This document shows positions 1-9,799 of a stretch of DNA of 64,000 bases, one piece after another (position 1 is the first letter of the stretch; the number at the start of each line of letters is the position of its first letter). This stretch comes from Bog-159 sp963709155 (GTDB taxonomy: Bacteria; Acidobacteriota; Terriglobia; Bryobacterales; Bryobacteraceae), in assembly GCA_963709155.1 (NCBI GenBank), contig CAVPVD010000005.1:682001-746000 (forward strand), written 5' to 3'. The notes below the pieces were generated by a model, which did no database searches, was not told where the DNA came from, and saw only the letters and a program-made list of their open reading frames with translations. A program made the translations under genes and the position numbers.

Positions 1-1304
1 TAGTGCTGCGCCGCCTGGATTGCCTTGTCCTCCCGAACGATCTGGTCCGAAACCACCCGCAGCGTGGCGATATAGTCTTCCACCTGTTGAAACGCGGTCA
101 GCACGGTTTGCTTATACGCCGCCACGTCGGCATTGTAAGTGGCGGTGTACTGCCGGACGGTGGCATTTCGTAAACCCGCATCGAAAATCGTCTCGGCGGC
201 CGACGCACCCAGCGAAAAGAACAGCGCCGGCACCGAGAATAAAGTTTTCAGAGCGGACGATTGCAAACCGCCGCCCGCGGTAAGGTTCACCGTCGGATAG
301 TAGGCCGCCTTCTCCACACCGATGATCGCATTAGCCTGCGCCATGGTCCTCTCCGAAGCGGCAATATCGGGCCGCCGCTCCAGCAACTCGGAGGGAACGC
401 CGACCGGGATGGGCGGGACTGGCGTCGTCAGACTTTTTACCGGAATGGAAAAGGTGGATGCCGGCTTGCCGATCAGCATGGCGATGGCATGCTCGTAGAT
501 GGCCCGGTTCGCAGCCACGCCCGCGCCCGCCTCTTCCGCGTCCGCCAGCGTCACGGCTGCCTGGGCGACATCCTCCTCACTGTCGATGCCGGTTTCAAAA
601 AGGGTGCGCGTCAGATCCAGCGCCTTTCGGTATGCCTCGATGGTACGGTTAAACAGCTCCTGCAGAGCATCCTGTCCGCGCAGCTCGAAGTAATACACCG
701 CCAGATCGGCCTGCTCTGTCAACCGTTCGTTCTCGAGGTCCGCGGCGCTCACGAGCGCGGCATATTGATATTCGCGAACCGTGTTGCGGACGCGTCCCCA
801 GAGGTCCGGCTCCCAGGAGACGTCGAAGGGCAGAGAGAAATCGTAATACACATTGCTTCCGGCCGCTGGCGCCGCGGCCGGCGTGCCGGTACCCGTGGCG
901 ACCGTGGCGGCGGTACTGCCACCCGTTTGCGTCCTGCCGATCGTGGGGTTCGCGGTCACCGTAGGAAAGTAGGCTGCGCGTGCCTCCCGCACCTGCGCGC
1001 GCGCCGCCATGAAATTCTGAAAGTACTGCGCGATGTTCTGGTTGTCGATGTTCAGTTGCTCTTCGAGCGCGTTCAATTCCGGCTCTTTGAACATCTCCCA
1101 CCATTTGCCTTTCAAGGCGGCATCCTGCGGCCGGGCGGGTTGCCACGTACCCGGCGGCGACGAACTGTATGCTGCCGGGGCCGATTCTTTATAGGCCGGC
1201 GGCGCGGGAGTGGCGGGCTTGTTATATTTCGGACCCACCTGGCAGCCGGCCAGCAACGCCATGCAGATACCCACCGCCCCCGCGATCTGAGCGCGTTCTT
1301 TCAT
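1..1304 (-). CDS. RND efflux outer membrane factor, NodT-like lipoprotein (partial)
   Basis: This would be the outer membrane channel of the tripartite pump encoded just upstream, exporting substrates across the outer membrane. The reading frame opens at an ATG at 1304 and stays open to the left edge of the window, so about 434 residues are visible and the C terminus is missing. The N terminus (MKERAQIAGAVGI...) is a lipoprotein signal with a lipobox-like LLAGC near residue 20. It is followed by VGPKYN and, further on, WWEMFKEPELNALEEQ, both typical of the NodT/OprM family. It starts 14 nt after the stop of the second RND pump and is the last gene of that operon in view. Confidence in the family is high; the substrate is unknown. 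Confidence 0.88.
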   Translation of the reverse strand, partial: MKERAQIAGAVGICMALLAGCQVGPKYNKPATPAPPAYKESAPAAYSSSPPGTWQPARPQDAALKGKWWEMFKEPELNALEEQLNIDNQNIAQYFQNFMAARAQVREARAAYFPTVTANPTIGRTQTGGSTAATVATGTGTPAAAPAAGSNVYYDFSLPFDVSWEPDLWGRVRNTVREYQYAALVSAADLENERLTEQADLAVYYFELRGQDALQELFNRTIEAYRKALDLTRTLFETGIDSEEDVAQAAVTLADAEEAGAGVAANRAIYEHAIAMLIGKPASTFSIPVKSLTTPVPPIPVGVPSELLERRPDIAASERTMAQANAIIGVEKAAYYPTVNLTAGGGLQSSALKTLFSVPALFFSLGASAAETIFDAGLRNATVRQYTATYNADVAAYKQTVLTAFQQVEDYIATLRVVSDQIVREDKAIQAAQH

Positions 1305-1318
1305 AGTTTCCGTGTTTC

Positions 1319-4300
1319 TCATCCGGCCGGTTCGCCCGCCGGCAGGCTCGCGTGCGCGTTCCCCCGCAGCCTCAGCCTGAGCTTGTCCATGAACAGATAG
1401 ATCACCGGGGTGGTATAAAGCGTTAGCGCCTGGCTCACAATCAAGCCGCCGATGATCGAGATTCCCAGCGGCCGCCGCAGCTCCGATCCCATGCCCGTCC
1501 CCACAGCCAGCGGAATGGCGCCGAACAGCGCCGCCATGGTTGTCATCATGATCGGCCGGAAGCGCAGCATCGACGCTTCAAAGATCGAGTCTCGGGTGTT
1601 CTTGCCATCGTTGCGTTCCGCGTTTAAAGCAAAATCGATCATCATGATGGCGTTCTTCTTAACGATGCCGATCAGCAGAATGATGCCGGTGATCGACATC
1701 ACGTCCAGCTCGGATTTTGTAAGCAACAGCGCCAGAATCGCTCCCACGCTCGCCGGAGGTAGCGTGGAGAGAATCGTGATCGGGTGAATCAGGCTCTCGT
1801 ACAGGATTCCCAGCACCAGGTATACGGCCAACACAGCGGTCAAGACCAGATAAGGCTCCGTGGTGAGCGAGGCTTCGAACGCCTGCAGCGTGCCGGAGAA
1901 CATCCCGTGAATCGACTGCGGCATGCCGAGCTTTTGCTGCATGCGGTCGATCTCGCTGGCGGCCTGCCCCAGCGAAACGCCCGGCGCCAGGTTGAACGAC
2001 ACGGTGACCGACGGAAACAACCCGGTGTGATTCACCGCCACCGGCGATGTGGAGGGTGCGTATTTGGCGACGGCATTCAAGGGAACCGGCCCTCCGCCCA
2101 CGTTGGGAATCAAGTAAGCGTTCTTCAATCCGTCCGGCGACTGCCAGTATTTCGGGGCGACTTCCATCACCACGTAGTATTGATTCAGCGGCGTATAAAT
2201 GGTCGACACTTCGGACTGGCCGAAGGCATGGTACAGCGTGTTGTCGATGAGCTGCGGCGTGATGCCCAGCCGGGCCGCGGTGGGCCGGTCGTACGTCAGC
2301 AGAGCCTGCAGACCTTTATTCTGCTGGTCCGTATTGACGTCCGCGAAACCCGGCGTATGGCGCATTTCCGTCAGCAGCAGGGGACCGTATTTCTGCAGAT
2401 CTTCGCTGGTCTCGGCCTGCAGCGTGTATTGATACATGGCATTGGCCTGCCGGCCTCCGATGCGGATGTCCTGCACGGCTTGCAGGAACGTGGCGGCTCC
2501 TGGCACGTGCGCCAGCTTCGGGCGCAGGCGGTCGATGATCAGCTGCGCGCTCACTTTGCGCTCGTTCAACGGTTTCAATGCCACGAACGTGAATCCCGCG
2601 TTGGTCGCCCCCTGCCCGCCGGTGAATCCCATGACGTTTTCCACGCCGGGATCTGCCTTAATAATGCTGACCGACTGCTGCACCGCGGTCCGCATCGCGT
2701 AGAAGGAACTGTCCTGCGGCCCCTGCATGCCGCCCATCATCGCCCCAGTGTCCTGCTGCGGAAAGAATCCTTTGGGAATCTTATCGATCAGGAATACGTT
2801 CAAGGCCAGTGTGAACAGGAATAATCCCAGGATCAGCGCGGGGTGGTCGAGTACCCAGGTCAACGTGCGCCGATAGCCGTTGAGGATGTAATTGAATACG
2901 CGCTCGCTCCAACGGTACACCTTTCCATGTTTGATCTCGCTTTCGGGCACCAGCACGCGCGAGCACATCATCGGCGTAGTGGTCAGGGAAACGATCATCG
3001 ACACCAGAATCGCGGAGGAAAGCGTGATCGCAAACTCGCGGAACAGGCGCCCGATGATGCCTCCCATCATCAGCAGCGGGATGAAAACCGCGATCAGCGA
3101 AATGCTGATGGAAAACACGGTGAAGCCGATTTCCCGAGCGCCCAGCAGCGCGGCGGCGATCGGAGTCAGCCCCTGCTCCAGGTGCCGCGTGATATTCTCC
3201 ATCACCACGATGGCGTCGTCCACCACGAAGCCGCTCGATATGGCCAGCGCCATCAGCGACAGGTTGTCGAGCGAAAAACCGCAGAGGTACATCACCGCGC
3301 AAGTGCCGATTAGCGAGACCGGAACCGCTACCGCCGGGATAAACGTGGCATGCGTGTTCCGCAAGAACAGGAAGACCACCACCACCACCAGCATCACCGA
3401 GATCAGCAGCGTGATCTCGATATCCGACACAGAAGCCCGTATGGTCAGCGTCCGGTCCAGAATCGTGACCAGGTGCTCGCCCTTCGCGATGGTTGCCTGC
3501 AGCGAGGGAATGGCGGCCTTCACCGCGTCCACCGTGGAGATGATATTGGCTCCCGGCTGGCGAAAAATGATCATGTTCACCGACGGCTTGCCGTTGAGGA
3601 AACCGGCCTGCCGTACGGTCTGCTGCGAGTCGATCACATCCGCCACATCCTGCAGGCGGACCGCTCCGCCGTTGTGATAGCCCACGATCAGCGGCTTATA
3701 ATCCACGGCCTTTGAGATCTGGTCGTTCGCCAGAATATCCTCGGTCACATTGCCGTTCCGGATCTGGCCCTTCGCCGAATTCGAGTTCTGGCCCGCCACC
3801 ACGGCTTGCACGGCAGGAATGCCGATGCCATAGCTGGCGAGCTGGTTCGGATTCAACTCGATGCGCACGGCGGGCAGCGAAGCGCCCACCACCAGCACCT
3901 CGCCCACTCCGACGATCTGCGACACCCGCTGTTCGATCACCGTGGAAGCGGTGTCGTAAAGCGCGGGGATGTCATAGATGTCCGACTGCAGGCCCAGCAC
4001 CAGGATGGGGGAATCGGCCGGGTTCACCTTGCGATAGGTGGGGTTTGCCGGCAGGTTTGACGGCAGGTACGTGCGCGCGGCGTTGATCCCCGCCTCCACG
4101 TCCCGCGCCGCGCCGTTGATATCCCGGTTCAGATCGAACTGCATCGTCACGCCGGTTGTCCCCAACGTGCTCGATGAGGTCATCTCAGTCAGTCCGGCGA
4201 TATGCCCGAACTGTCTCTCCAGCGGCGTGGCCACCGACGACGCCATGATGTCCGGGCTGGCGCCCGGCAGCGAGGCCGCTACCGAGATGGTCGGAAAATC

Positions 4301-4420
4301 CACCTGCGGCAGCGGCGACACCGGCAACACCGCGAAAGCGATTCCTCCGGCCAGCGCGACCGCCGCCGTCAGCAGCGTCGTGGCCACCGGACGTTCGATA
4401 AAAGCCCGCGATGGGTTCAT
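1319..4420 (-). CDS. RND multidrug efflux pump, MdtC-like inner membrane subunit
   Basis: This 1033-aa protein is an inner membrane proton/substrate antiporter of the HAE1 RND family. It begins MNPSRAFIERPVATTLL, the classical RND N terminus ahead of TM1. It also has the periplasmic porter signature PLPQVDFPTISV, the TM4 stretch around residues 395-410 (SSGFVVDDAIVVMEN) with the paired aspartates needed for proton relay, and the C-terminal GIVKKNAIMMIDFA region. Its length matches the family norm of about 1030. Its ATG overlaps the stop of the upstream pump gene by 4 nt (ATGA), so the two are probably translationally coupled and may form a heterotrimer like MdtB2C. The MdtBC assignment rests on gene order and similarity by eye. 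The substrate is not predictable. Confidence 0.92.
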   Translation of the reverse strand: MNPSRAFIERPVATTLLTAAVALAGGIAFAVLPVSPLPQVDFPTISVAASLPGASPDIMASSVATPLERQFGHIAGLTEMTSSSTLGTTGVTMQFDLNRDINGAARDVEAGINAARTYLPSNLPANPTYRKVNPADSPILVLGLQSDIYDIPALYDTASTVIEQRVSQIVGVGEVLVVGASLPAVRIELNPNQLASYGIGIPAVQAVVAGQNSNSAKGQIRNGNVTEDILANDQISKAVDYKPLIVGYHNGGAVRLQDVADVIDSQQTVRQAGFLNGKPSVNMIIFRQPGANIISTVDAVKAAIPSLQATIAKGEHLVTILDRTLTIRASVSDIEITLLISVMLVVVVVFLFLRNTHATFIPAVAVPVSLIGTCAVMYLCGFSLDNLSLMALAISSGFVVDDAIVVMENITRHLEQGLTPIAAALLGAREIGFTVFSISISLIAVFIPLLMMGGIIGRLFREFAITLSSAILVSMIVSLTTTPMMCSRVLVPESEIKHGKVYRWSERVFNYILNGYRRTLTWVLDHPALILGLFLFTLALNVFLIDKIPKGFFPQQDTGAMMGGMQGPQDSSFYAMRTAVQQSVSIIKADPGVENVMGFTGGQGATNAGFTFVALKPLNERKVSAQLIIDRLRPKLAHVPGAATFLQAVQDIRIGGRQANAMYQYTLQAETSEDLQKYGPLLLTEMRHTPGFADVNTDQQNKGLQALLTYDRPTAARLGITPQLIDNTLYHAFGQSEVSTIYTPLNQYYVVMEVAPKYWQSPDGLKNAYLIPNVGGGPVPLNAVAKYAPSTSPVAVNHTGLFPSVTVSFNLAPGVSLGQAASEIDRMQQKLGMPQSIHGMFSGTLQAFEASLTTEPYLVLTAVLAVYLVLGILYESLIHPITILSTLPPASVGAILALLLTKSELDVMSITGIILLIGIVKKNAIMMIDFALNAERNDGKNTRDSIFEASMLRFRPIMMTTMAALFGAIPLAVGTGMGSELRRPLGISIIGGLIVSQALTLYTTPVIYLFMDKLRLRLRGNAHASLPAGEPAG

Positions 4421-7400
4421 GCCTGCCGCCGCCGCGCGAAACGCGCGCCCAAGTTGTCGAAGAAGATGTAGATCACCGGCGTCGTGTAGAGCGTCAGTAC
4501 CTGGCTCACCAGCAGGCCGCCCACCATCGCTACGCCCAGCGGTTTCCGTAATTCCGAGCCGATGCCCGAGCCGAACGCCAGCGGAATGCCGCTGAGCAGC
4601 GCCGCCATCGTGGTCATCAGGATGGGGCGGAAGCGCAGCAGCGAAGCCTGGTAAATCGCCTCGGTCGCGTTCTTGCCCTCCTTCCGCTCCGCCTCCAGCG
4701 CGAAGTCCACCATCATGATGCCGTTCTTCTTCACAATGCCGATCAACAGGATGATGCCGATGATCGCCACAATGTCGAGGTCCAGACGGAAAAGCATCAG
4801 CGCCAGCAGCGCTCCCACGCCGGCCGACGGCAGCGTGGAAAGAATGGTGATGGGATGCACGAAGCTCTCATACAGCACGCCCAGCACGATGTAAACCGTT
4901 ACCAGCGCCGCGATAATCAGCAGCCCTTCGTTCGATAACGAGCTTTCGAAGGCCGCCGCTGTCCCCTGGTAGTTGGCCACCACGCTGGCGGGAAGATTCG
5001 ATTTCGCGAGGGTGGCCTTCATGGCATCCAGGGCCTGCCCCAGCGAGTATTCCGGAGCCAGGTTGAACGAGATCGTCACCGCCGGAAACTGGCCCTGCCG
5101 ATTGATCGACAAAGCCTCGCTTTGGGTCTCGAAATGCGCAAAGGCGCTCAAGGGCACCGGTGCTTGCGGCGGGGACGTGCCGCCGCCTCCGCCCGTCCCA
5201 GCGCCGCCTGAAGATCCCGGCGTAGCGCCGCTTGCCGACCCGGGCCGCGAGGTGCCGCTCAACGAAGTCGTGGCGCTGGACGACACGCTACTCGCCGTGC
5301 TGGTGCTGGACAGTACCGTCGAGGCGCCTGTAGCCGCGGCCGGCACCAGCATCGATGCCGGGCTGACGAGTGCAGCCTGCCTCGCGACCGTCAAGCTCCC
5401 CGTGGCTAACGCCGATGTCGTGGAGGCGGGCGTTGAAACCGCGCTGCTGGACGACGATGGAGTCAGCAAGCCGTTGCCGGCCGAAGCCGTAACACCAGCT
5501 CCGGCTCCCGCGGAAGAGCCGGCCGTATTCGATGCCGCCGGCGTCGCGGACGAGTTGCCCGTCAGTGCCGACTGGATGTACAGGTTGCGCAGATTCCGCG
5601 GATCGATCTGGAACTGCGGCTCCGCCTCCAGGATTACGTGATATTGATTCAGGTCCGTGTAAAGCGTATTGATTTCGCGCTGGCCGAAGGCGTCGTAGAG
5701 CGTATTGTCGATGGTCTGCGGTGTAATGCCGAAACGCGAAGCCGTGGCGCGGTCGATGGTCATGGCCTCGGCGGTCCCGCCCAGTTGTTGATCCGTCGCC
5801 ACATCCGCCAGTTGCGGCAGCCGCTTCAATTTCGGCAGCAGACCGTTGACCACCGTTTGCAGTTCCTGCTGGTTCGGGTCCTCGAGCGTATACTGATATT
5901 CCGTCCGGCTCACCCGGTCGTCGACCGTGAGATCCTGCACCGGCTGCAAATAAAGCCGTATCCCGGCCACCTCCGCCAGCTTGGGCTCCAGCCGGTCGAT
6001 CACCTGCATGGCTGAAACCCCGCGCTGCGCCAGCGGTTTCAGGCTGATCTGAATGCGGCCGCTGTTCAGCGTGGTATTCGTCCCGTCCGCCCCGATGAAT
6101 GACGAAACGTTTTCCACCGCCGGATCGGCCACCAGTACGTTTACCAGTGCCTGCTGTTTCTGCTTCATGGATTCGAAGGAAGTGGAGGCCGCGGCCTGCG
6201 TGATGCCCTGCAGAATCCCGGTGTCCTGTGTGGGAAAGAAGCCCTTCGGCACCACGTCGTAAAGCACCACCGTAAGCACCAGAATTCCCACCGCGACAAG
6301 CAGAGTTATGGTCTGGAAGCCCAGCACGAACTTCAAAGTCCGCCCGTAGAACGCGATCACGCTGTTGAAGGCCCGCTCCGAAGCGCGATAGAACCGGCCC
6401 TGTTTTTCGGGAGGCGTGTAGCGCAGCAGACGCGCCGACATCATCGGCGTGAGGGTCAGCGAAACCACCGCGGATAGAATGATGGTGACCGCCAGCGTGA
6501 CCGCGAACTGGCGGAACAGGCGCCCCGCCACATCCCCCATGAAGAGCAGCGGGATCAACACCGCGATCAGGGAGACTGTCAGCGAAAGAATCGTGAAGCC
6601 GATCTGCTCGGCGCCTTTCAGCGCCGCCTGCAGCGGGCTCTCGCCCTCTTCGATATAGCGCGAAATGTTTTCGATCATCACGATGGCGTCGTCCACCACG
6701 AAGCCCGTGGAGATGGTCAGCGCCATCATGGTCAGGTTGTTCAGGCTGAAACCCGCCAGGTACATGACGCCGAAGGTGCCCACCAGCGAGAGCGGCACCG
6801 CGATGCTGGGGATGATGGTGGCAGACAGGCTGCGCAGAAACAGGAAGATTACCATCACCACCAACGCGATCACCAGCAACAATTCGAATTCGACGTCTTT
6901 CACCGAAGCCCGGATGGATGTGGTCCGGTCCGTCACTATTTGCACGTGCACCGGCTTCGGAAGGCTGGTCTCGAGTTGCGGCAGCAGCTTCTGAATGCTG
7001 TTCACCACCTGAATGGTGTTGGCCCCCGGCTGCCGCTGGATATTCAGCAGCACCGCCGGCGTGAAATTTACCCAGGCCGCCAGCTTGATATTCTCCACGC
7101 CATCGATGACGTGCGCCACGTCGTTGAGCATCACCGGCGCCCCATTGCGATAGGCGATGACGACCGATTTGTAATCGTCGCTGGTGGGCAACTGGTCGTT
7201 CGCGTTGATGGTATAGTCCTTGGACGGGCCGTCGAAGTTGCCCTTGGCCGAGTTCAGGCTGTTGCTGGTCAGCGCATTGCGCAGATCCTCCAGGTTGATG
7301 CCGTAGGATGCCAGCGCCGTGGCGTTCGCCTGGATGCGCACGGCGGGCTTCTGGCCGCCGGAAATACTCACCAGGCCGACGCCCGAAATCTGTGAGATCT

Positions 7401-7893
7401 TGGGCGCCAGGCGCGTGTCGGCCAGGTCCTCCACCTTCGAGAGGGGCATTTCGCTGGAGGTCAGCGCCAGAGTCAGCACCGGGGCATCCGCCGGATTGGA
7501 CTTACTGTATACCGGCGGCGTCGGCAAATTCGCCGGCAGATAGCTCTGCGCCGCGTTGATGGCCGCCTGTACTTCCTGTTCGGCCACGTCAATGTCCAGG
7601 CTCAACTGGAACTGCATCACGATTACGGACACGCCGTCCGCGCTGGTTGACGTCATCTGGCTCAGCCCGGCGACTTCGCCGAACTGCCGCTCGAGCGGCG
7701 CTGTCACTCCGGATGCCACCACGTCCGGACTCGCTCCCGGATAGAAAGTCAGCACCTGGATCGTCGGGTAATCCACTTCGGGAAGCGCCGAAACGGGAAT
7801 CTGAAAGTAAGCCACTCCGCCCGCCAGGAAGAGCGCCACCATCAGCAAAGCCGTCGCCACCGGACGGAGAATGAATGGCCGCGATGGGCTCAT
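4417..7893 (-). CDS. RND multidrug efflux pump, MdtB-like, with a large Ser/Thr/Ala/Gly-rich insertion
   Basis: This 1158-aa protein is the second RND antiporter of the operon. It has the expected N terminus (MSPSRPFILRPVATALL), the TM4 motif STGFVVDDAIVMIENIS, and the C-terminal GIVKKNGIMMVDFALEAE block. It is about 120 residues longer than usual. The excess lies at about residues 776-912, between NLYIQSALTG and the conserved VPLSAFAHFE. It consists almost wholly of Ser, Ala, Thr, Gly, Val and Pro, ending in a Gly run and a short Pro-rich piece. In AcrB-type pumps that position is a short periplasmic hairpin of the porter domain, so the insertion should be exposed in the periplasm. The gene overlaps the adaptor gene upstream and the second pump gene downstream by 4 nt each. 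Confidence 0.92.
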   Translation of the reverse strand: MSPSRPFILRPVATALLMVALFLAGGVAYFQIPVSALPEVDYPTIQVLTFYPGASPDVVASGVTAPLERQFGEVAGLSQMTSTSADGVSVIVMQFQLSLDIDVAEQEVQAAINAAQSYLPANLPTPPVYSKSNPADAPVLTLALTSSEMPLSKVEDLADTRLAPKISQISGVGLVSISGGQKPAVRIQANATALASYGINLEDLRNALTSNSLNSAKGNFDGPSKDYTINANDQLPTSDDYKSVVIAYRNGAPVMLNDVAHVIDGVENIKLAAWVNFTPAVLLNIQRQPGANTIQVVNSIQKLLPQLETSLPKPVHVQIVTDRTTSIRASVKDVEFELLLVIALVVMVIFLFLRSLSATIIPSIAVPLSLVGTFGVMYLAGFSLNNLTMMALTISTGFVVDDAIVMIENISRYIEEGESPLQAALKGAEQIGFTILSLTVSLIAVLIPLLFMGDVAGRLFRQFAVTLAVTIILSAVVSLTLTPMMSARLLRYTPPEKQGRFYRASERAFNSVIAFYGRTLKFVLGFQTITLLVAVGILVLTVVLYDVVPKGFFPTQDTGILQGITQAAASTSFESMKQKQQALVNVLVADPAVENVSSFIGADGTNTTLNSGRIQISLKPLAQRGVSAMQVIDRLEPKLAEVAGIRLYLQPVQDLTVDDRVSRTEYQYTLEDPNQQELQTVVNGLLPKLKRLPQLADVATDQQLGGTAEAMTIDRATASRFGITPQTIDNTLYDAFGQREINTLYTDLNQYHVILEAEPQFQIDPRNLRNLYIQSALTGNSSATPAASNTAGSSAGAGAGVTASAGNGLLTPSSSSSAVSTPASTTSALATGSLTVARQAALVSPASMLVPAAATGASTVLSSTSTASSVSSSATTSLSGTSRPGSASGATPGSSGGAGTGGGGGTSPPQAPVPLSAFAHFETQSEALSINRQGQFPAVTISFNLAPEYSLGQALDAMKATLAKSNLPASVVANYQGTAAAFESSLSNEGLLIIAALVTVYIVLGVLYESFVHPITILSTLPSAGVGALLALMLFRLDLDIVAIIGIILLIGIVKKNGIMMVDFALEAERKEGKNATEAIYQASLLRFRPILMTTMAALLSGIPLAFGSGIGSELRKPLGVAMVGGLLVSQVLTLYTTPVIYIFFDNLGARFARRRQA

Positions 7894-9164
7894 GGCGCGG
7901 CACTGCCCCCGGGTGGCGCATTGCTGCCCTGCTCCTGCGTCTTCTTCTCACTCGCATTCTCGGTGCGCACCGACACCTTGACGCCATTCTCCAGACGGTC
8001 GAAGCCACTGGTCGCCAGTTTCAAGCCCGCATTTATGCCCTGTACGGCGGTTACTTTATCGTTGCCCGTGACCGTGGTCACCGGCTGCACCGCCACCGTG
8101 TTATCGGGTTTGACAACATATACGAAGGCAGCCGTGCCGTTATACTGTATGGCAGCGGACGGGACCAGCGTGGCCGCGCGTAGCGTCTTCACTAAGAGGC
8201 GCGCGTTCACGAACTGATTGGGAAACAGGGCCAGACCGCGATTCTGAAACTCCGCACGAAATTTGACGGTTCCCGTGGTTGTGTCTACTTCGTTGTCTAG
8301 AGAAGTGAGGGTCCCGGATGCGATCTGCTTCTCGTTGGACCGGTCGAAAGCGCTCACCTGTAGCCTGTGCCCGCCGCGCAACTGCGCCTGCACCTGCGGC
8401 AGGTCGTCTTCCGACACGTTGAACACCACGGTGATCGGTTGTAACTGGGTAATAACCACCAGCGTGGAGCTACTGCCCGCAAATATCGTGTTGCCCGGGT
8501 TGACCAGCCGCAGACCGACGCGGCCTGTGATGGGAGCCACAATGTGGCAATAGGAGAGTTGTGTCCGGTCGTACGCCACCGTGCCTTCATCGGCCTTCAC
8601 CGTTCCCTCGTCCTGCATCACGATCTTTTCCTGGTCTTCAACCAGTTGCTTGGCGATGGCGTTCTTGGCGTTGGCCGCCTGATACCGTTTCAGGTCCATG
8701 CGGGCCTCCGCGAGCAGGCCCTGGTCGTGCCCCAGAGTACCCTCCGCCTGCGTCAACATGGCCTCGTAGGGGCGCGGGTCGATATCGATCAGCGGATCGC
8801 CTTTTTGGACTAACTGTCCTTCGTGATAGTGGACGTCCATCACCCGGCCGGTGATCTGGCTATAGACAGTGACAGTATAGATTGGCGTAACTGTCCCCAA
8901 AGCGTCAACATAGACATTGATATCGCCGGTAGTGGACTCAGCGGCCGTAATCGAGGCTCCCGGCGGGGCTTTGGGGGCCGGCTTAGAGTTTTTGCCGCTG
9001 TTCCATCCGCGGACTACGAAGAAGATGACTATAATGGCCAGCGCGGTTGCGAAGATCCATAGCCACCGGCGCCGTCTGCGCATGCCCTGACTTCCAGGAG
9101 GAGGAGCGTGCGGGGCCGGACGTTCTGGCGGTACGGCGTCTTTCTGGTCTTCGGTAACATCCAC
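7890..9164 (-). CDS. RND efflux periplasmic adaptor, MdtA-like membrane fusion protein
   Basis: This 424-aa membrane fusion protein would bridge the RND pumps to the outer membrane factor. A cytoplasmic Pro-rich leader is followed by one membrane anchor (residues about 32-51, WLWIFATALAIIVIFFVVRGW). Next come the biotinyl-lipoyl-like half motifs (VYSQITGRVMDVHYHEGQLVQKGD), a coiled-coil hairpin (about 125-195) and the beta-barrel domain. The start is a GTG at 9164; no better ATG exists upstream of the membrane anchor. It is the first gene of the adaptor-pump-pump-channel operon and overlaps the next gene by 4 nt. The C-terminal 25 residues are polar and low in complexity. No dedicated regulator gene sits next to it. 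Confidence 0.9.
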   Translation of the reverse strand: MDVTEDQKDAVPPERPAPHAPPPGSQGMRRRRRWLWIFATALAIIVIFFVVRGWNSGKNSKPAPKAPPGASITAAESTTGDINVYVDALGTVTPIYTVTVYSQITGRVMDVHYHEGQLVQKGDPLIDIDPRPYEAMLTQAEGTLGHDQGLLAEARMDLKRYQAANAKNAIAKQLVEDQEKIVMQDEGTVKADEGTVAYDRTQLSYCHIVAPITGRVGLRLVNPGNTIFAGSSSTLVVITQLQPITVVFNVSEDDLPQVQAQLRGGHRLQVSAFDRSNEKQIASGTLTSLDNEVDTTTGTVKFRAEFQNRGLALFPNQFVNARLLVKTLRAATLVPSAAIQYNGTAAFVYVVKPDNTVAVQPVTTVTGNDKVTAVQGINAGLKLATSGFDRLENGVKVSVRTENASEKKTQEQGSNAPPGGSAAP

Positions 9165-9320
9165 GCGGGTGCTCTAGTCAACTCAACAGACGAAATTGCC
9201 GTCCGCCGGGTTATAGGGCTGGCAACCCACACTGTCTAGTGGCGCACGCTTTAGCGGGGCGCCGGCCGGGCCGGTTGGAACAAATGTTTACCCCGCTTGG
9301 GGCACCGTCGAAAACTCACC

Positions 9321-9407
9321 GTGGGGCGGGCAATCATGCCCGCAGCCGCCTTTTCAGGTGGCTAAGCCGGCTGGAAAGCCGGCCGCGGCCAAGATTGGCC
9401 GCCCCAC
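9321..9407. repeat. Multi-hairpin palindromic repeat, copy 1 (full length)
   Basis: The 87-nt element folds on paper into four consecutive hairpins closed by an outer GTGGG/CCCAC stem. The hairpins are at 9326-9343 (GCGGGCA, loop ATCA), 9344-9363 (AGCCGCCT, loop TTTC, one G-T pair), 9366-9383 (GCCGGCT, loop GGAA) and 9385-9402 (GCGGCCA, loop AGAT). It is nearly the reverse complement of the copy at 61683-61767. It lies between divergently oriented genes, so it is not a terminator for either. Confidence 0.85.
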
Positions 9408-9785
9408 TACTTTTGGTTTTCATCATCTTTGCGGCTCCTAAAAACAACAGCTAACTTATTGAGCGGCAATGGTGTCACAGAGCGTCGCTTTAGCGGGCGC
9501 CCCCGCGGATGCGCGTGAAACAGCGGCGAGACCCGCGTGGGACAACGCCGAAAGCGCTTCGGTGCCGGACGCGCACTTCACCTGGCGCGCTCGCGCGCAT
9601 GCCGCGTACCGCTTCCTGGAAGAAGGCCGGTCGCTGCAGGACTGCGCGCCCCCTACCCGGGATGTCTGGCGCGTGGCGGCGAAGCCTTGCGTAGAATGGG
9701 CCGGGCGGTGGGGCTTCTGGCGCCCACCATTCGGAAAACAAAATATAGGCTCGGATTGGCCGGATAAGTGACAACGCTGCCTAGT

Positions 9786-9791
9786 TAGAAT
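9786..9791 (+). promoter_or_regulatory. Candidate -10 element (TAGAAT) of a leaderless promoter
   Basis: TAGAAT begins 14 nt before the ATG at 9800, which would place the transcription start within about 2-3 nt of the start codon. No TTGACA-like box lies at 17-nt spacing and there is no Shine-Dalgarno sequence. It belongs to a set of similarly placed hexamers in this window. Confidence 0.55.
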
Positions 9792-9799
9792 AGGGTCAG

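Larger units (their letters stand above)
9165..9799. other. 635-bp gene-free region between divergent operons
   Basis: I see no convincing gene here. The open frames on both strands have no recognisable protein features and overlap one another. The stretch holds the multi-hairpin repeat at 9321-9407. A looser GC-rich inverted repeat (AGCGGGG at 9252-9258 with CCCCGCT at 9291-9297) lies beside it, and the promoter of the DUF763 gene lies at its right end. The upstream sequence of the efflux operon on the minus strand shows no clear -35/-10 pair. Confidence 0.6.

Noticed and set aside
261..1400. 379-codon open frame on the plus strand
   Set aside because: It is antisense to the NodT-like outer membrane factor, which has a lipobox and family motifs. 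The plus-strand translation is Arg-rich with no domain.
9469..9771. 100-codon plus-strand frame before the DUF763 gene
   Set aside because: There is no ribosome site, promoter, or recognisable feature, and frames on the other strand are equally open as expected for GC-rich DNA.
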